Made by a program: the position numbers and the translations under genes. From Lota lota (Eukaryota; Chordata; Actinopteri; Gadiformes; Lotidae), in NCBI GenBank assembly GCA_026745465.1, contig JACYXH010000278.1, forward strand, positions 200,001-264,000: 64,000 bases of DNA, in the 5' to 3' direction. Each line of letters starts with the position of its first letter. Position 1 is the stretch's first letter. Shown piece by piece: positions 1 to 38,073 of the stretch. The notes beneath the pieces were generated by a model. The model had not been told where the DNA came from and did not search any database. It saw nothing but the letters and a program-made list of their open reading frames with translations.

Positions 1-480
1 TAAGTTGTTATGTGTATAAAATGTATATAAAAGGATAGGGTTATACATTGCTGTGTATATTAACACATCAATGTGTACTATATACATTATATGTATACAG
101 CTTTTGTATTTGTATTTTAAAGCAACATTATACAGTATCATTTTTATTATTTTTATTTAGTTAAACTTATTTTCAATGTATAGCCAATATATTCAAAATT
201 CAGTTAAAAGTCTTTAACTGTTGTATTTTATTGCCCTTTAACTACTCAACTTATTTGCCCTGTTAAGTATTTTGCCACACTCATTTTTAAAGGTGTTAAA
301 ATACATATTATTATTATATTAATATGTGAAACGTGGAATATGAATTCTAGTTATGTCAGTACATTGACACCAGAGATCGTTGAATGTCAAAGGTAGTGTG
401 AGTCTCTGCACTATGGCCCACTATGGTTTGGGTCTAAAGTTTTAAGCTTTTATCTAGTTTATGACATAGTGATAACCCCC
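1..480. other. AT-rich intron of aqp8, no feature seen
   Basis: This stretch follows the exon 2 donor on the minus strand and so should be aqp8 intron. It is AT-rich with TGTATA-type runs near the left end. No aquaporin exon, RNA gene or recognised repeat is visible. Confidence 0.5.
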
Positions 481-488
481 ATTATTAC

Positions 489-661
489 CATAGCCAGGCC
501 AGCCCCTATCATGCCCCCACAGAGTTGGGCCAGTATGTAGAGCAGCAGTAGGTAGATGTTGAGACCCCCGATCATGAAGACCGATAAGGACACCGCAGGG
601 TTGAAGTGACCCCCGCTGCAGGGACAGACACATGGTTCATACTCTATTACATACTGTGATG

Positions 662-693
<32 letters not shown>

Positions 694-1234
694 TCAGCAG
701 TAGATCGACGAACAGAGATGCAGACAGCTAGACAGACAGAGATAGATACAGTAGATAGACACGTTAGACAGACGGACAGACAGACAGTTAGACAGTCAGA
801 CAGTCAGACAGACAAACAGAGAGACAGACAGATAGATACAGTAAACAGAAAGATACAGATGACAGTCAGGTAGACACAGCTAGATACAGTAGATAGATAG
901 ACACAGTAGATAGACAGACAGACAGACAGACAGTCTACCTAATCTCTCCCAGCACGGCGATGACGGTGGCCAGCGCCAGGCCGTGGGCCAGGGCCGGCTG
1001 CAGCCGCCCGGTTCCCTCCGTGTTCTCCATGACCGACAGGCAGCCGGCGAAGATGAACAAGGCGGAGCCCAGGAGCTCGGCCAGACATGGCTGGCCGAAG
1101 TGCCGGAACGCCCTGGTCCACTTACCGCCACCACTACCACCCCTCTCTGGCGGCTGCGCCACCATCACCTCGGGCACGGCCCGGTCGTAGGACTCCATCT
1201 GCTTCAAATCCGCGGGGGACATGGTGGGAAGCAA
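489..1234 (-). CDS. aqp8: Aquaporin-8, first two coding exons (gene continues off the left edge)
   Basis: Membrane channel of the aquaporin family; aquaporin-8 passes water and ammonia-like solutes. Coding exon 1 is 939-1234 and ends in phase 2 (AG|GTAGAC donor). Exon 2 is 489-615, entered after TGCAG and left at GTAATAAT. The join restores a serine in the family pattern [16 protein letters not shown], which contains the first NPA pore motif. Exon 1 carries a polar N-terminus, then [20 protein letters not shown] (membrane helix 1) and [17 protein letters not shown] (helix 2). Two start codons lie in frame, at 1234 and 1222 (MLPT or MSPA); I cannot choose between them. The rest (second NPA, helices 4 to 6) should lie left of position 1; nothing in 1-480 looks like it. 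The intron between the exons is a GACA/GATA repeat. Fish have several aqp8 paralogues, and which one this is cannot be told. Confidence 0.9.
655..936. repeat. GACA/GATA microsatellite filling the aqp8 intron
   Basis: Imperfect tetranucleotide array, mostly GACA with GATA and CAGT variants, spread over about 280 bp. It fills the intron between the two aqp8 exons and ends two bases from the exon 1 donor. Confidence 0.85.
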
Positions 1235-3860
1235 GATCTGCAGAACCTGGACCCGTGTGTGTCTGTGTGAGTCGGAGAACTGACTGGACTGGACTGAACT
1301 GGCATGCTTAAGTTATCTATTCTTGATGGTGAAGTGGGTTGAGGAGGATAGGGTGGAGCAGCAGCAGGAGGAGATAAGGGAAGGTGGAGTGAGACAGGAG
1401 GAGCAAGGACAATCTGGACGCTGAAGGTGTCATGGGAGGATCATTATTATTGGATAGCACCGAGTTCTTCAGGACAAATATACATTTTTCTTGAATCTTA
1501 AATTATTTAGGGTTTGTATTATTCTTTCATGAATCGTAGTATATGTGTAAATATTTCATGGACATTCATTGATTAGGAACCATGAAGAACATAAAGATAC
1601 TTAGCAAAGTGTCAGAAGGTTATCACAACGGGTGAGCTTGGGGACGACCTGACCATAAAGATTAAGGTAATTTATTAAGATAAATGACATGTGGCTGTTG
1701 AATTGTCTCCCAATGTATACATTAACTATTATGAGGTGTTGGGGATCAACTCCAAAGTTGAAGAGTCATCCTCAGTTGTAACCGTTATCGATGTTAACCT
1801 GAAGATTTCCCCACCATTAATTTGCCATTAAGAAATTCTTGCGACTTGTGATATGATTTAAATAACCTGACAATTTATGTTTGTACATATAGCTAAAGAG
1901 GCATTGCTAAAATTGTAATGAGATAGAAAGTAGTAGTAGTAATTTCATACTCTTTGCACCATTTAAATTGTGGTCCCAAAGGTTTTTAGTCATAGAACTT
2001 TCTGAAATCTGATTTGCAATCGTACTCTCTTTTATTAAATCACAACCTGCCCTCAATCCTTGCAGCAAAGCGTCTCATTGCATGCACTAAGGATGAAGAT
2101 TAGACAATAAAATGCTCCCTAGATCAGGTGTTCCTGATCACTGATCCAGTTGGCAACTATTGGCAAATTGAAGAAACCAGCAATATGACTTGACATGACG
2201 CCATGACACACACAGCCTGTCATCATGAAGTTTCTGTCTGCAAAAACAATATGGCTGACATTACTTTTATTCTCAGTGGAAAATGCAATATTTCAGGATA
2301 GTTTCAGAATTTAAATGCTTTCTGATATAATTTCTGGAACGAAATGTGTATTTTATTTTCATAATCTTTGTTCAGTGAATGTATATGATGTTTCGTTGGT
2401 TAGTTAATGCAATGGTTTATATCGTTCCCATTGGGGTTGCTAAGGACGCTGCTATCACCATGTAGCTTGCATGTTGTTCGAATCATTGTCTTTGTGTTGT
2501 GTTATCTGCGCTGTTAATCGACATGTTTTGGGGTGGCAACCCGGTAGTTTATGTTGGCCATTGCTTCCCTAAAAGTTCATTCCAAAAGGTTTATTTTAGA
2601 TATACATTTTGTTTAACAAGATAATCATGGCACATTTATACCACTATTAAGGTATTTGAAGTGTAAATGCAGTCAACAAAGTAAAAGGCAAACAAAAACA
2701 TTTTCACAAGACTTCCAAATTGATCAACGTGAGGGTCGTAGCCCACATACCATTCACTTGAGCGTGAGATAGAGACGTCTATTTTATATGAATCAGGGCA
2801 TTAAGTCTACTTAAAGTTTTTAATTTTTAAAGACCTGGGTCTCTAGCTTACTCCCAAGTAATTTAAGGCCCCTGTTAATAATGTTTTATTTATCTTCTGA
2901 TGACCTCACAACGACCATTTGCATCACTTTCTGTAGAGCTAAAATAAAAAATTGATAATCTATTGTATGTCCTTGAGGCCCTCTTTCATATAAAAGACAC
3001 CCCAGGTCTCTAGCTCACTCCGAATTGTCGTAGATCCCTAGGTCACCTGCTAGGTCAATCACTTATTGTAGGGCTACACCCCAATGTAGAATATTTTAGT
3101 AGTCTTTCATCTGCCTTTTACTTTATTAATTGCATTTACGCTTCAACAACCTTAAAATAAGTATTACTTTGTCATGATTATCTTGTTAAACTTATCTTGC
3201 ATTAACTTACCAACTAAACATTATATACATTAATTGAAGAAGGTTTATGATATAAAATGCAAATTTCATTGTTAGGAATCGTATCAAATATTATTAATCA
3301 AAACAGTTTTCCCATTTTCAGTCTAATCTGATTAAACCGACCAGGAATGTAGGAATGCATACATAAATAATAAATATAACAATGATCAAATAGTTTTATT
3401 GTGGCCATCCCACGACCCACTGGATTCCTGCCGCTGCCAAATTATGGGTTGCGACCCACAGTTTGAAAACCACTGACAGCGGCGAGCCAAGCTGCATGAT
3501 TGGCTCCTTACCAGGGTCCCAGGTATGTGGTTATGTGTGAAAGTACCTAACAACATTAATTAATCGCAGTGTTTGGCAAGGAGTCCGTCGTCCTGTTTAC
3601 TAAAAACCATGTATCTACTGCGATATAGTTATAGAAGCAGTTTGCTGATTGTCAACTTTTTATCTATCTATTGTAAACAATATAACCGTTGTTGATGCAA
3701 TGCCAACAAACAAAATATAGGGTCTTACCTCGAGTGGCCTCGAGTAAGGGTCAGTAAGGGACGTAAGATAACGTTCTTTCTGCTTTATTTAATGATCAGC
3801 TTTTTTACCAAGCTAAAAACGATACATTGCTATCATTGTCTCCTTCTCAGAGGTTGACAG
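1235..3860. other. Intergenic DNA upstream of aqp8, no gene seen
   Basis: AT-rich single-copy-looking DNA. It should contain the aqp8 promoter on its left side. No long open frame, RNA gene or repeat family was recognised. With the next segments it separates the divergent aqp8 and arhgap17 genes. Confidence 0.5.
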
Positions 3861-3868
3861 TGCACCCT

Positions 3869-4327
3869 GGGTACACACAGTCCTCTGGCTCAACATATAG
3901 ACTATGCAGAACCCCTGGGTACACACAGTCCTCTGGCTCAACATAGAGACTATGCAGAACCGCTGGGTACACACAGTCCTCTGGCTCAACATAGAGACTA
4001 TGCAGAACCCCTGGGTACACACAGTCCTCTGGCTCAACATAGAGACTATGCAGAACCCCTGGGTACACACAGTCCTCTGGCTCAACATAGAGACTATGCA
4101 GAACCCCTGGGTACACACAGTCCTCTGGCTCAACATAGAGACTATGCAGAACCCCTGGGTACACACAGTCCTCTGGCTCAACATAGAGACTATGCAGAAC
4201 CCCTGGGTACACACAGTCCTCTGGCTCAACATAGAGACTATGCAGAACTGCTGGGTACACACAGTCCTCTGGCTCAACATAGAGACTATGCAGAACTGCT
4301 GGGTACACACAGTCCTCTGGCTCAACA
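3869..4327. repeat. 48-bp minisatellite, ten nearly identical copies
   Basis: GGGTACACACAGTCC recurs every 48 bp, starting at 3869, 3917, 3965 and so on to 4301; the last copy is partial. Copies differ at only a few sites, for example CCGCT or CTGCT in place of CCCCT just before the next unit. Because 48 is divisible by three and the unit has no stop in at least three frames, open frames of about 150 to 170 codons run through it on both strands. No splice context or conserved domain supports translation, so I call it a non-coding minisatellite. Confidence 0.93.
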
Positions 4328-4329
4328 GA

Positions 4330-6129
4330 GATAACTTTACTGCTCACGGCTCTCTGAAGTGAACATGCAAGCTGTGGAAATCACTCAGTGTTATGAATAA
4401 TATGACTTAGTTGATTAATTAATGTTGGTTGTTGTCATGAGACAAAGTGTTTAAGAAGATCAAATATTTCTGATATAAAAGTATTCCCATCTCTGAATGG
4501 TTTTGTTCTACAAAAAACAATGTGTAAACTTGTCACTGCTTGAGCAATACTTGCTTTACAATACTAGCAATACTTGCTTTGAACTCCCACAAGTTTCTAA
4601 AGCAGTTGTCCTTCAGCACCATCAAACTAGTATTAAAGGGAAGCACAGTTTAAGTTAATGTTTATGTCCACCTTGCAATCACCATCAATGAACTGTTATT
4701 AGGCCTACATGGATTATTATATTGGTCATCTTCAGACCGGAAACAAGACAGCTATACGCAGGTTAAACTAAGAGCATTATCAACACAGAGCAATGAAAAG
4801 GAAGGTGGAATCCCACTGCTGTTCAAAATAAGGGGTGATTATCCAAAGATCGTCTCAGCAAAACAGAAGAGAAAGTAAAGGCAGGATCTTCTTCAATAAG
4901 AGGCATGTGCAGATAGGATAAGCTCATCAAGGTCTTTCTCTCCACTGATTCTGAATTATTCGTTATTTGGCTATTGTTTTGCATGATAGTCACAAGAGGG
5001 GTCACACACACCTTGCTGAGGTTTTCAAAAACAAAACATTTTAATTTGATGGCAGATATTTCCGCCCTCAAGTACTTTATACTTTTATTATGTCCAATTG
5101 ATATTAGTTTACATATTAATAACATAGTAATTACACACTATATATATTTAATAGGACATAGAGTGCATTTAAACCCAATGAGGGTATAATTTATTTGGTT
5201 TCTGCTGGTTATACAGACTTTTTGTTAAGTAGATGTATAACATCTATTTTAAGTTATAGTTGGCTTTGACATTGTAAGTAAATAAAGTGAGTATATATAC
5301 ACGCACGCACGTACGCACGTACACACACGCATAAGTTATATGACGCAGCAGTGGCCAGCAGGTTGCAGCAGAACACAAAATGCCGAAAGTCTGAAAAATT
5401 GAAAGTTGTCAAAAGTACACATATTAAACAAGAAAATAGCACAAATGTTGAAAAATACAATAAAGTGTCAAGCAATGCATTAAATTATAGTTAATTCAGC
5501 TCATAGGTTTTCTGACCAAATGGCGTTCTTTAATGTAGCCTATGCATTTGACATTTGTTGCATTCGAATCGCCGTCCACAATTGTCCAACTTGGTCGTTG
5601 CTGTTTTTTTTTGGGTTTTTTTTGCACAATAATCATGGGCTTGTGGGGCCCGACCAAGGGGAAATCCATGCTGGCTGGGTTTTAACGGAGATATCACATG
5701 TCACCGTTCGGCCAGAGAGCAGTACAGTAGGGAAGTAAAAGGCACTTCCTTCTTCCTACAATCCTCACGCACCGGCTGCTAAACAGTTTTGGTCTTTTAC
5801 GATTAGAGGAAATGGGACGCGGACGAACGTAAACGATACTTTGTATAGTTGTTATTATAGTATTTTAAATAAATATATATATATATATATACTTTTTTTT
5901 ACAACGCCAGGTAATGTCATTGGGCTTTAATCGATCGCTTTCAGCAGCAAATCGTCCGCTTTAGTTAGTTGTGCTGCAAGTGAAAGCGCAGCTTTTTCTG
6001 CCTTACAATGGCTGCTACGTAGAATTACTTTTTTTGTTTGTTGGATATACAGTGGATGAACAAAAGCACGCTGAAGAGGGCCTGGTTACTTTTACGAAAT
6101 TGTTGGAGACATCGGTGCACGGCAGCAAA
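4330..6129. other. Upstream region of arhgap17
   Basis: Intergenic DNA leading into arhgap17 exon 1. It holds a short CACG/TACG run near 5298-5330 and a (TA)n run near 5872-5890. An in-frame ATG at 5971 lies 53 codons before the conserved arhgap17 start. The promoter and 5' UTR should be here, but no TATA box or strong CpG island is obvious. Confidence 0.4.
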
Positions 6130-31318
<25,189 letters not shown>

Positions 31319-32620
31319 GGAGTGGCCAGGAGGTCAGCTTTTACACTGGCAAGACAAAATAGATTATCCTCCAATCAGCTCGCAGAGATCACCGTTGGAT
31401 CATTTGAAAGGCACAAACAAGCACAACGCCGTAAGACCACCCGACTGGAGGTCCTATATTATAGAAAACAACAACACACACAGCGGTCCTCTTCTGGTGG
31501 CTAAAGCTGAGACTAGACCATATAACCTCCTGTATCAGGGTCATGTCTGATAACATGGGATCAGTCTTGCTTATGACAAAGATTTGTATTATTCTATACT
31601 TTAAGACTGGAACTGTATAACCTAGACTCTATAGCCTCTATACTCCCTAAGCTTTCAGAGCACATTCAATATCACTCCCATTTTCTGAGTTTCTTTGTCC
31701 TCATACTGGGGCTATGCAGAATGCAGACATCTGTATATCAAGAGCAAGTTTTACTCTTAGTTTGGTCTGTAACGTCTCTTCATGTTGGATGTTGAGTGTG
31801 TGCTCTTGTTTCTTTTCACTATTTTGTATTCTGCACTTTTGTGTGGGAAATTGTTGCAGGAATGCCAATTGTGAATCTCTTCCTCTTGAAAAACTGAATG
31901 TGAGTTGTTTTTTTGGTCGATATTGTCTAAGGTGTTTTTGTCATTTGTATATGTACAGTATGTATAGACCACATGACCATATTGGACCTATTGTTCAATT
32001 GCATGGTCACGTGACCAAATATATAATTGAAAAGGGCCAAAAGAAAAGAACGTTGATATTATTAGATTTTCTGTCCATTTATAGCTAATAACAAAATATT
32101 TAGACCACAAAGAGTGCAATATATTAGAAATAATGGCAATAATGGCTTTTGTCTGATAATCGTCTTTCATCAATACTAACGTGTTGACCTATCTTGTTTA
32201 TTTGGTATTGTTATCAGATTTTTAAGTATTTTGCGACCAAAACCAAGTTCCATATCTGCAAGTCTAAAACATTTACAAAGTTGGGACATTGTGTATTAAA
32301 GGGATTAGTAACGGTTATTTCTTTGTACAAAATATTTTTTTTCATAAAAACAATGCATCTTTTACAGCTTTTTTTTAACACGTTGCTCTAGCCAAGGCTT
32401 AAAGATTACATCTAAAAACAGGGCTGGATTATATACTGTATATATATTTCTTTCTTTTTTCATCTTTAATTACTTTGGTAAATTAATGTTGCTGGGGCAT
32501 TTTCTATAATCTTTTTTTTTGGGTGAAACAGGCCGTTTTGTTGTTCAAATCATAGTAAAGAAATGTTGGCATCACTCCTGATAATTTCCTATATCAATAA
32601 ATGCCAAGTGGGTCAACGTG
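31319..32620 (+). other. arhgap17: 3' UTR of arhgap17 with polyadenylation signal
   Basis: Follows the TGA at 31316-31318 without further exons. It is AT-rich, and a canonical AATAAA lies at 32596-32601, giving a 3' UTR of about 1.3 kb. Earlier cleavage sites are possible. Confidence 0.6.
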
Positions 32621-32768
32621 TGTATTTTATATAATCATAAAAAACAAAACAATATGGACAGACCATGCTGCTGAAATGCAAGGCAAATATCCGATTTCAG
32701 GGATGTTTCTTTTCAGAAAGATTTTGTTCAGGAATAGTAAAATACAATGAGAATAAGAATGAATAAGT

Positions 32769-32897
32769 TGAAGTCGCAATGTCTAAGTTTGAGCCCCGCC
32801 CATTTAGTAGGCGGGAGACTTTCAGAATTAAAAAAAAGTGTTGCCAGGTCATTATTTGCTACGAGCTAGTGGAAATGTTACACATTGCGACTTTAAG
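32769..32897. mobile_element. Short MITE-like inverted repeat between convergent genes
   Basis: AAGTCGCAATGT at the left end is mirrored by ACATTGCGACTT at the right end, about 128 bp overall. It lies just past the arhgap17 polyadenylation signal, in the tail-to-tail spacer with slc5a11. The family was not recognised. Confidence 0.55.
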
Positions 32898-33203
32898 GCG
32901 AAAGATCAACTGTTCACTCAAATTAAAACAGGAAACATGAAGAAATTCTAAATCTAGATCTCAATAGAATTGGCCATATTTACAGACACAGTGACTCCCA
33001 AAAAAAGTTGACCGTCATTTTACATATAAAACCCTGTTAATAAATAACGACTGAAATGAATGAATGGACACCCCCTTTAAGAATAAAATAAACAAGGGAG
33101 GAGCAGAGAACGTGAACCACTCTTATACACTAATTAACATTAAACACCAGTGTCTATCCAAAGATTTGACCGGCCTTATGATTGGCTGTTTAGCGTCTCC
33201 TCT

Positions 33204-36189
33204 TCAGGCCCAGTAGCCAAATAAGAAGACGGCCACCGACATGCACACAATGAGGTTGCAGTTGACGGCCAGCCGCATGCGCGGGTCCTCCTGCAGGAGG
33301 CGGGCGGGGTCCTGGGGAGGAGGAGGAGGAACTGGAGCGGGCGGGGCCGTCTCCCCCGGCCTCCTCCTCTCCATCCCACACAGCCAGTAGAGGGCGGACG
33401 CCAGCCGGGACTGACTCTGGACACTGGTCACAGAGGAGGACACGGAGTCTGGATGGAGGAGAAGGACATGGAGGTTCAGAAACCCCCCCCCCAAAGTAAA
33501 AGGTGTAGACAACAATGTCTTTCATTAACAGACTACATGAAACGGCTGTACACTGTAGTGCTTTGGGATAGTGGAAAAGTGACTATTTATTATTCTGTAC
33601 ATTACTATACCATTCACTAGTCTGTCATCGTCTGTATCAGACTGAGTAAGTATTAGTATTAAATGTGACCACATGACACATCATGTGGACCCCTGTGACA
33701 TCACTCGCAGTTTGACTGGATGTTAAAAGTGCTGACGAGGCACATCATGCCCCTTTAAGGTTTGGTTTTAATCACCTAATCTAGGATCCAGCAATCCTAC
33801 TCTGTTATAGCACAACTTCTGGGGGGAGACGGCACAGAGCCTGGGTAACGCCTTGTTTCCTGTTTCACTACAGAGATATTCTACCAAAGAAAACCCATTT
33901 GCGCGAGTGGAAGAAGCTTTCAGATGGGGATTTAATAAGTGTATTACTACAGTGGCCCGTCTGTGTGTTCCTGTGTTGATTTGAAATCTTTACAGAATCT
34001 TTTTTAGTTTATAAGTGCTGGCCGAAGTTTGTGTCCACCAATTACTCGTTTACAGATCCCCGCCTACTGCAACATAATTGGTCAAAACAAATATGAAACA
34101 AAAGAAAGTGAAATGCCCCGTTCACCCAGATTTGAGCTCATCTGCCTTCATAAAATATTAATCAAAAGTGTGATTTGTGAGACTATCAATCACTGAACAA
34201 CGCCATCATGGCTTTTGTTTCTATGAATAAACAGGAGTGTGGGACATGGAGAAGATAGACCCACCGTTCCTCTCAAGTCTCACTCCGTTGCCATGCGGAG
34301 GTTTACTCTCTACGGAATGCTGCTCCTCCCTGTGGTGCACCTCCATCTCCTCCCGTGTCTCCATACCCGCCTCCACCCTGAACACCTGCTCCCCCGGGGG
34401 CGTGTTCACCTGGTCGTACCTGGTGAACCAGGTGAGACGGCTCACCTGGCAAACAAAACAAAACAAAACGGGCACGATACACAATCCATTTAAAACAACT
34501 CTGTGAACACAAAAGAAAGGTTCTGCTGTTGTCTCCTCATCTCCATTTTGAAAACCCCAACCAATTTTTTTTTACCATCTCTTCATGACAAAGAAAAAGA
34601 GCTCCCAGAGTTATGGGATGGGGTCAATGTTTAAAAGTCTGAACAATCCATAGAATGGTGCGGAAATGAATGATCCTATCATAAACAGCATAATCCAGGT
34701 AGTCTACAGCCACACTGAGGCTTAGAAACATCTCAACTCCTTTTAAGTGGTAATAACTAATTGCATTTATATATACCTTTTCAAGGCTCTTTACATGGTA
34801 AGTATGTGCGTGGGGGCTCAAGAGCCAGGGAATGCCGTGTATATTTAGAGATCACAGGGAATCAGGACCTCAGTTTAATCTCATGAGAGGTGCTTTTCCA
34901 CAAGACAAAATCCCTGTCCCTGTCCTGGGGTATTGGGAATGAGCGCCCTCTTAACACCTCTACCAGCACCATCATGGTGTCCCACCCATCTAAGGACACT
35001 AATCAACAGAAGTAGAAGGCTTTTATCGTTTTTCTTTTTTCATTCTTTTTTCTTTTTATTTCAGTTTTAGTTTTAGTATTTTTTTGTAATATTGGGTATT
35101 TGTCGAGTGAGATTCAAAAACGGTCAGAAAAAATATTGTGTACAATATAAACTCAAGAAAAGTGTGAACTTAAACTGGGAGAGCAAAACTGTTGGAAGAT
35201 AGATTGAATATCCAGCCAAAGTCAAATGTATTTTATTTAGTTTTGCATACACACAACACAGTTTCAGTTAGTTATCACCTTTTTGTAAAGCCTCATTTTA
35301 ATTTTTATTTAAGTTAAGTTTTTCGTTATTTTGTTAGTTTTACGCTAACGATGATAACCTTGAGTGGTAGTGATAGTTCACAAGAGGTCTGATTGGTGGC
35401 ACTCACCTGTTCTGGGCGGGGTTTCTCTGTGGCCAGGCTGATGGAGACCACTAGCACCAGAGTGAGGAAGGAGAGCATGGTGGAGAAGTAGAGGTAGTGG
35501 ACGTCCTTCACCACCGCCGGCCTGTCGTCCTCCTGGGAGCACAGAGGGCTGGGGAACACGAAGTCCAGCACCATGCGCACACAGCCCACCAGCAGGCCCA
35601 CCGTCAGGCCCCAGAAGGCCCCCTGGGGAGGGAGGGAGGGAGGGAGGTTGGAAGATAAGTGGGTGGAAGAACAAATTTGACACACAGACATACAGACACT
35701 GACACACAATAACACACAAATATATTCAGTTTCAGATGCTTGATGACTTCTCCAACTACAATTCTTTCCAGCTTCATGAGGTCACTTCAAAATCAAAAAG
35801 AGGTGAAAGAAATTAAGATATGTGGCACATCTTTGCCAAAAATTGTTTCTGAGAGATGTTTGTTCTTCATGAGAACAACCTGCCCGGTGTAAACCTCACA
35901 GCTAGTTTGGAATCCGGTACCCTAGTTTATACTAGTGACATTTTTTCCACAGTTTTCAAACTGAAACCACAATTTATAAACAAAGGTTGTAGTTAAACAC
36001 CAGAACACACGTACTACCTTCTCATTGGTCCTCTTCCAGAAGCAGCCCAGGATGAAGACCACGGAGACGGGGGGCTGCAGGTAGGTGCTGATGGACTGGA
36101 TGTAGATGAAGAGCTGCCCTCCCTGGCTGGCCTGCACCAGCGGGATCCACAGCACCGACAGCACCACCAGCACCAGCACAAACACCCTG

Positions 36190-36220
<31 letters not shown>

Positions 36221-36304
36221 CATGCATGCATGAATGCATGCATACACACATGCATGCACGCACCACATACATGTACACACAGAGACACACACACATTAAT
36301 GCAT

Positions 36305-36345
<41 letters not shown>

Positions 36346-37147
36346 TGAACGCATGCATACACACATGCATGCATGCACCACATACATGTACACACAGAGA
36401 CACACACACACACACATGAATGCATGCACACACACGCACACACACATGCACGCACCACATACATATACACACACACACATACACACACATTAAACCTGGC
36501 CAGCATTTCATTGTTCGACTACTAGTTATGTTTACTTCAACACAGTATATTGAACGTGGTGGTGGTGGTGGTGTGTGTGTGTGTGTCTGTGTCTATATGT
36601 GTGTTACCACTATCTGATTAGGAACTGCGGAAGATGAACCAGCATCTTATAAGAGGGCATTAGCAAATTAGCATAAACTCTGGGCGAATCCATCCAGTGC
36701 ATCTTATGGGCCATGAGGGAGGAATCTGTGTCCCAACTAATAACACCAACACATCTTAGCACATTAGCTCTTTCCCACACAAGACAGGGGTTTGAGAGTA
36801 AATTTGGGGACCTTTCTAGGGAGTTACCGTCTTCCGTTTCATTGTAATTATGACGGGTCACGACTACTATTTACGATACTTTAACCCAAGTAACTCACAG
36901 TGACATGTTTGGTTGTGAGAGCAGGCATGGGTTAGGCATTGTGCTCAGGGATGCCTACAGGTTGACAGCAGTCCGACATTGGGGTTTGTACCCAGAACAT
37001 TTTGGCAGGGAGTCCAACACCCTGACCACGAAACGTATCCTACCCATATTATAAGTTGTCAGGAAAAAAATGATTGGAGTACGTTTCTGTATATATTGGT
37101 GTTAGCTATCCTACACAACTGCTTCAGTGTCCCTACAAGCAGGGAAT

Positions 37148-37180
<33 letters not shown>

Positions 37181-37920
37181 ACCTGCCCATAATCTCAGAT
37201 CCAGCACTCCTACTATGTTATAGCAGAACTTCTGGGGGAGACGGAGCAATGCCTGGGCCAGAAGGGGATTTTAATACGTGTGTTTCTACAATGGTCTGTG
37301 TTTTTATTTTATTTTATTAAATATTTCATTTATTTCTATTGCTGTCCGAGTTTATGTTTGGTGTCAATAGTCAATAACGCGCTTACAGATCAATGCCTAC
37401 AGCCACACGATTGGTTGGAAACAAATATGAGGCCAAAGAAAGTTGAATGACCCGTTCCCCCCGACTTTAGGGAGGAACCTGATGTGTGGCCTGCGAGACT
37501 CACCTGCCGACGATCATGAGCTCCCACTCAGAGGCGCGGGGCCGTGTGTAGCGCCACAGGTCCATGGTGAAAATGGTGCTGGAGCTGTTGAAGATGGACG
37601 TCAACGAGGACATGAGCGCCGCGATCATCACAGCCATCATAAGCCCCCGCAGGCCTGCCAGGGAGCACGCACATACACACACGTTGGCATGCACACAAGT
37701 TAACACATATACACACACACACGTTTGCATGCACACAAGTTAACACATATACACACGCACTCGTTAAAATACGCACATGCCCGTACACATACATGCGATT
37801 GATTGATACACGTAACTACGTAGGCACCTACATACATGCGTGCACACACACAAACACACTCACAGAAATACAAGACATCAATGAACACACAAGGTCTAAG
37901 GGAAAGACACAAACAGAGAC

Positions 37921-37995
<75 letters not shown>

Positions 37996-38008
37996 CAGAG
38001 AGAGAGAG

Positions 38009-38073
<65 letters not shown>

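Noticed and set aside
3813-4362. Open frames of about 150-170 codons on both strands over the 48-bp repeat
   Set aside because: They arise because the repeat unit is divisible by three and lacks stops; no domain, splice context or start signal supports a gene.
5971-6129. In-frame upstream start 53 codons before the arhgap17 ATG
   Set aside because: The peptide before MKKQFNR is not part of the family; the conserved start at 6130 is preferred, although the upstream ATG cannot be excluded as a minor start.
35922-36506. 194-codon frame rich in C, V and M
   Set aside because: Translation of CA/TG repeat fused to slc5a11 exon 12; only 36018-36186 is coding.
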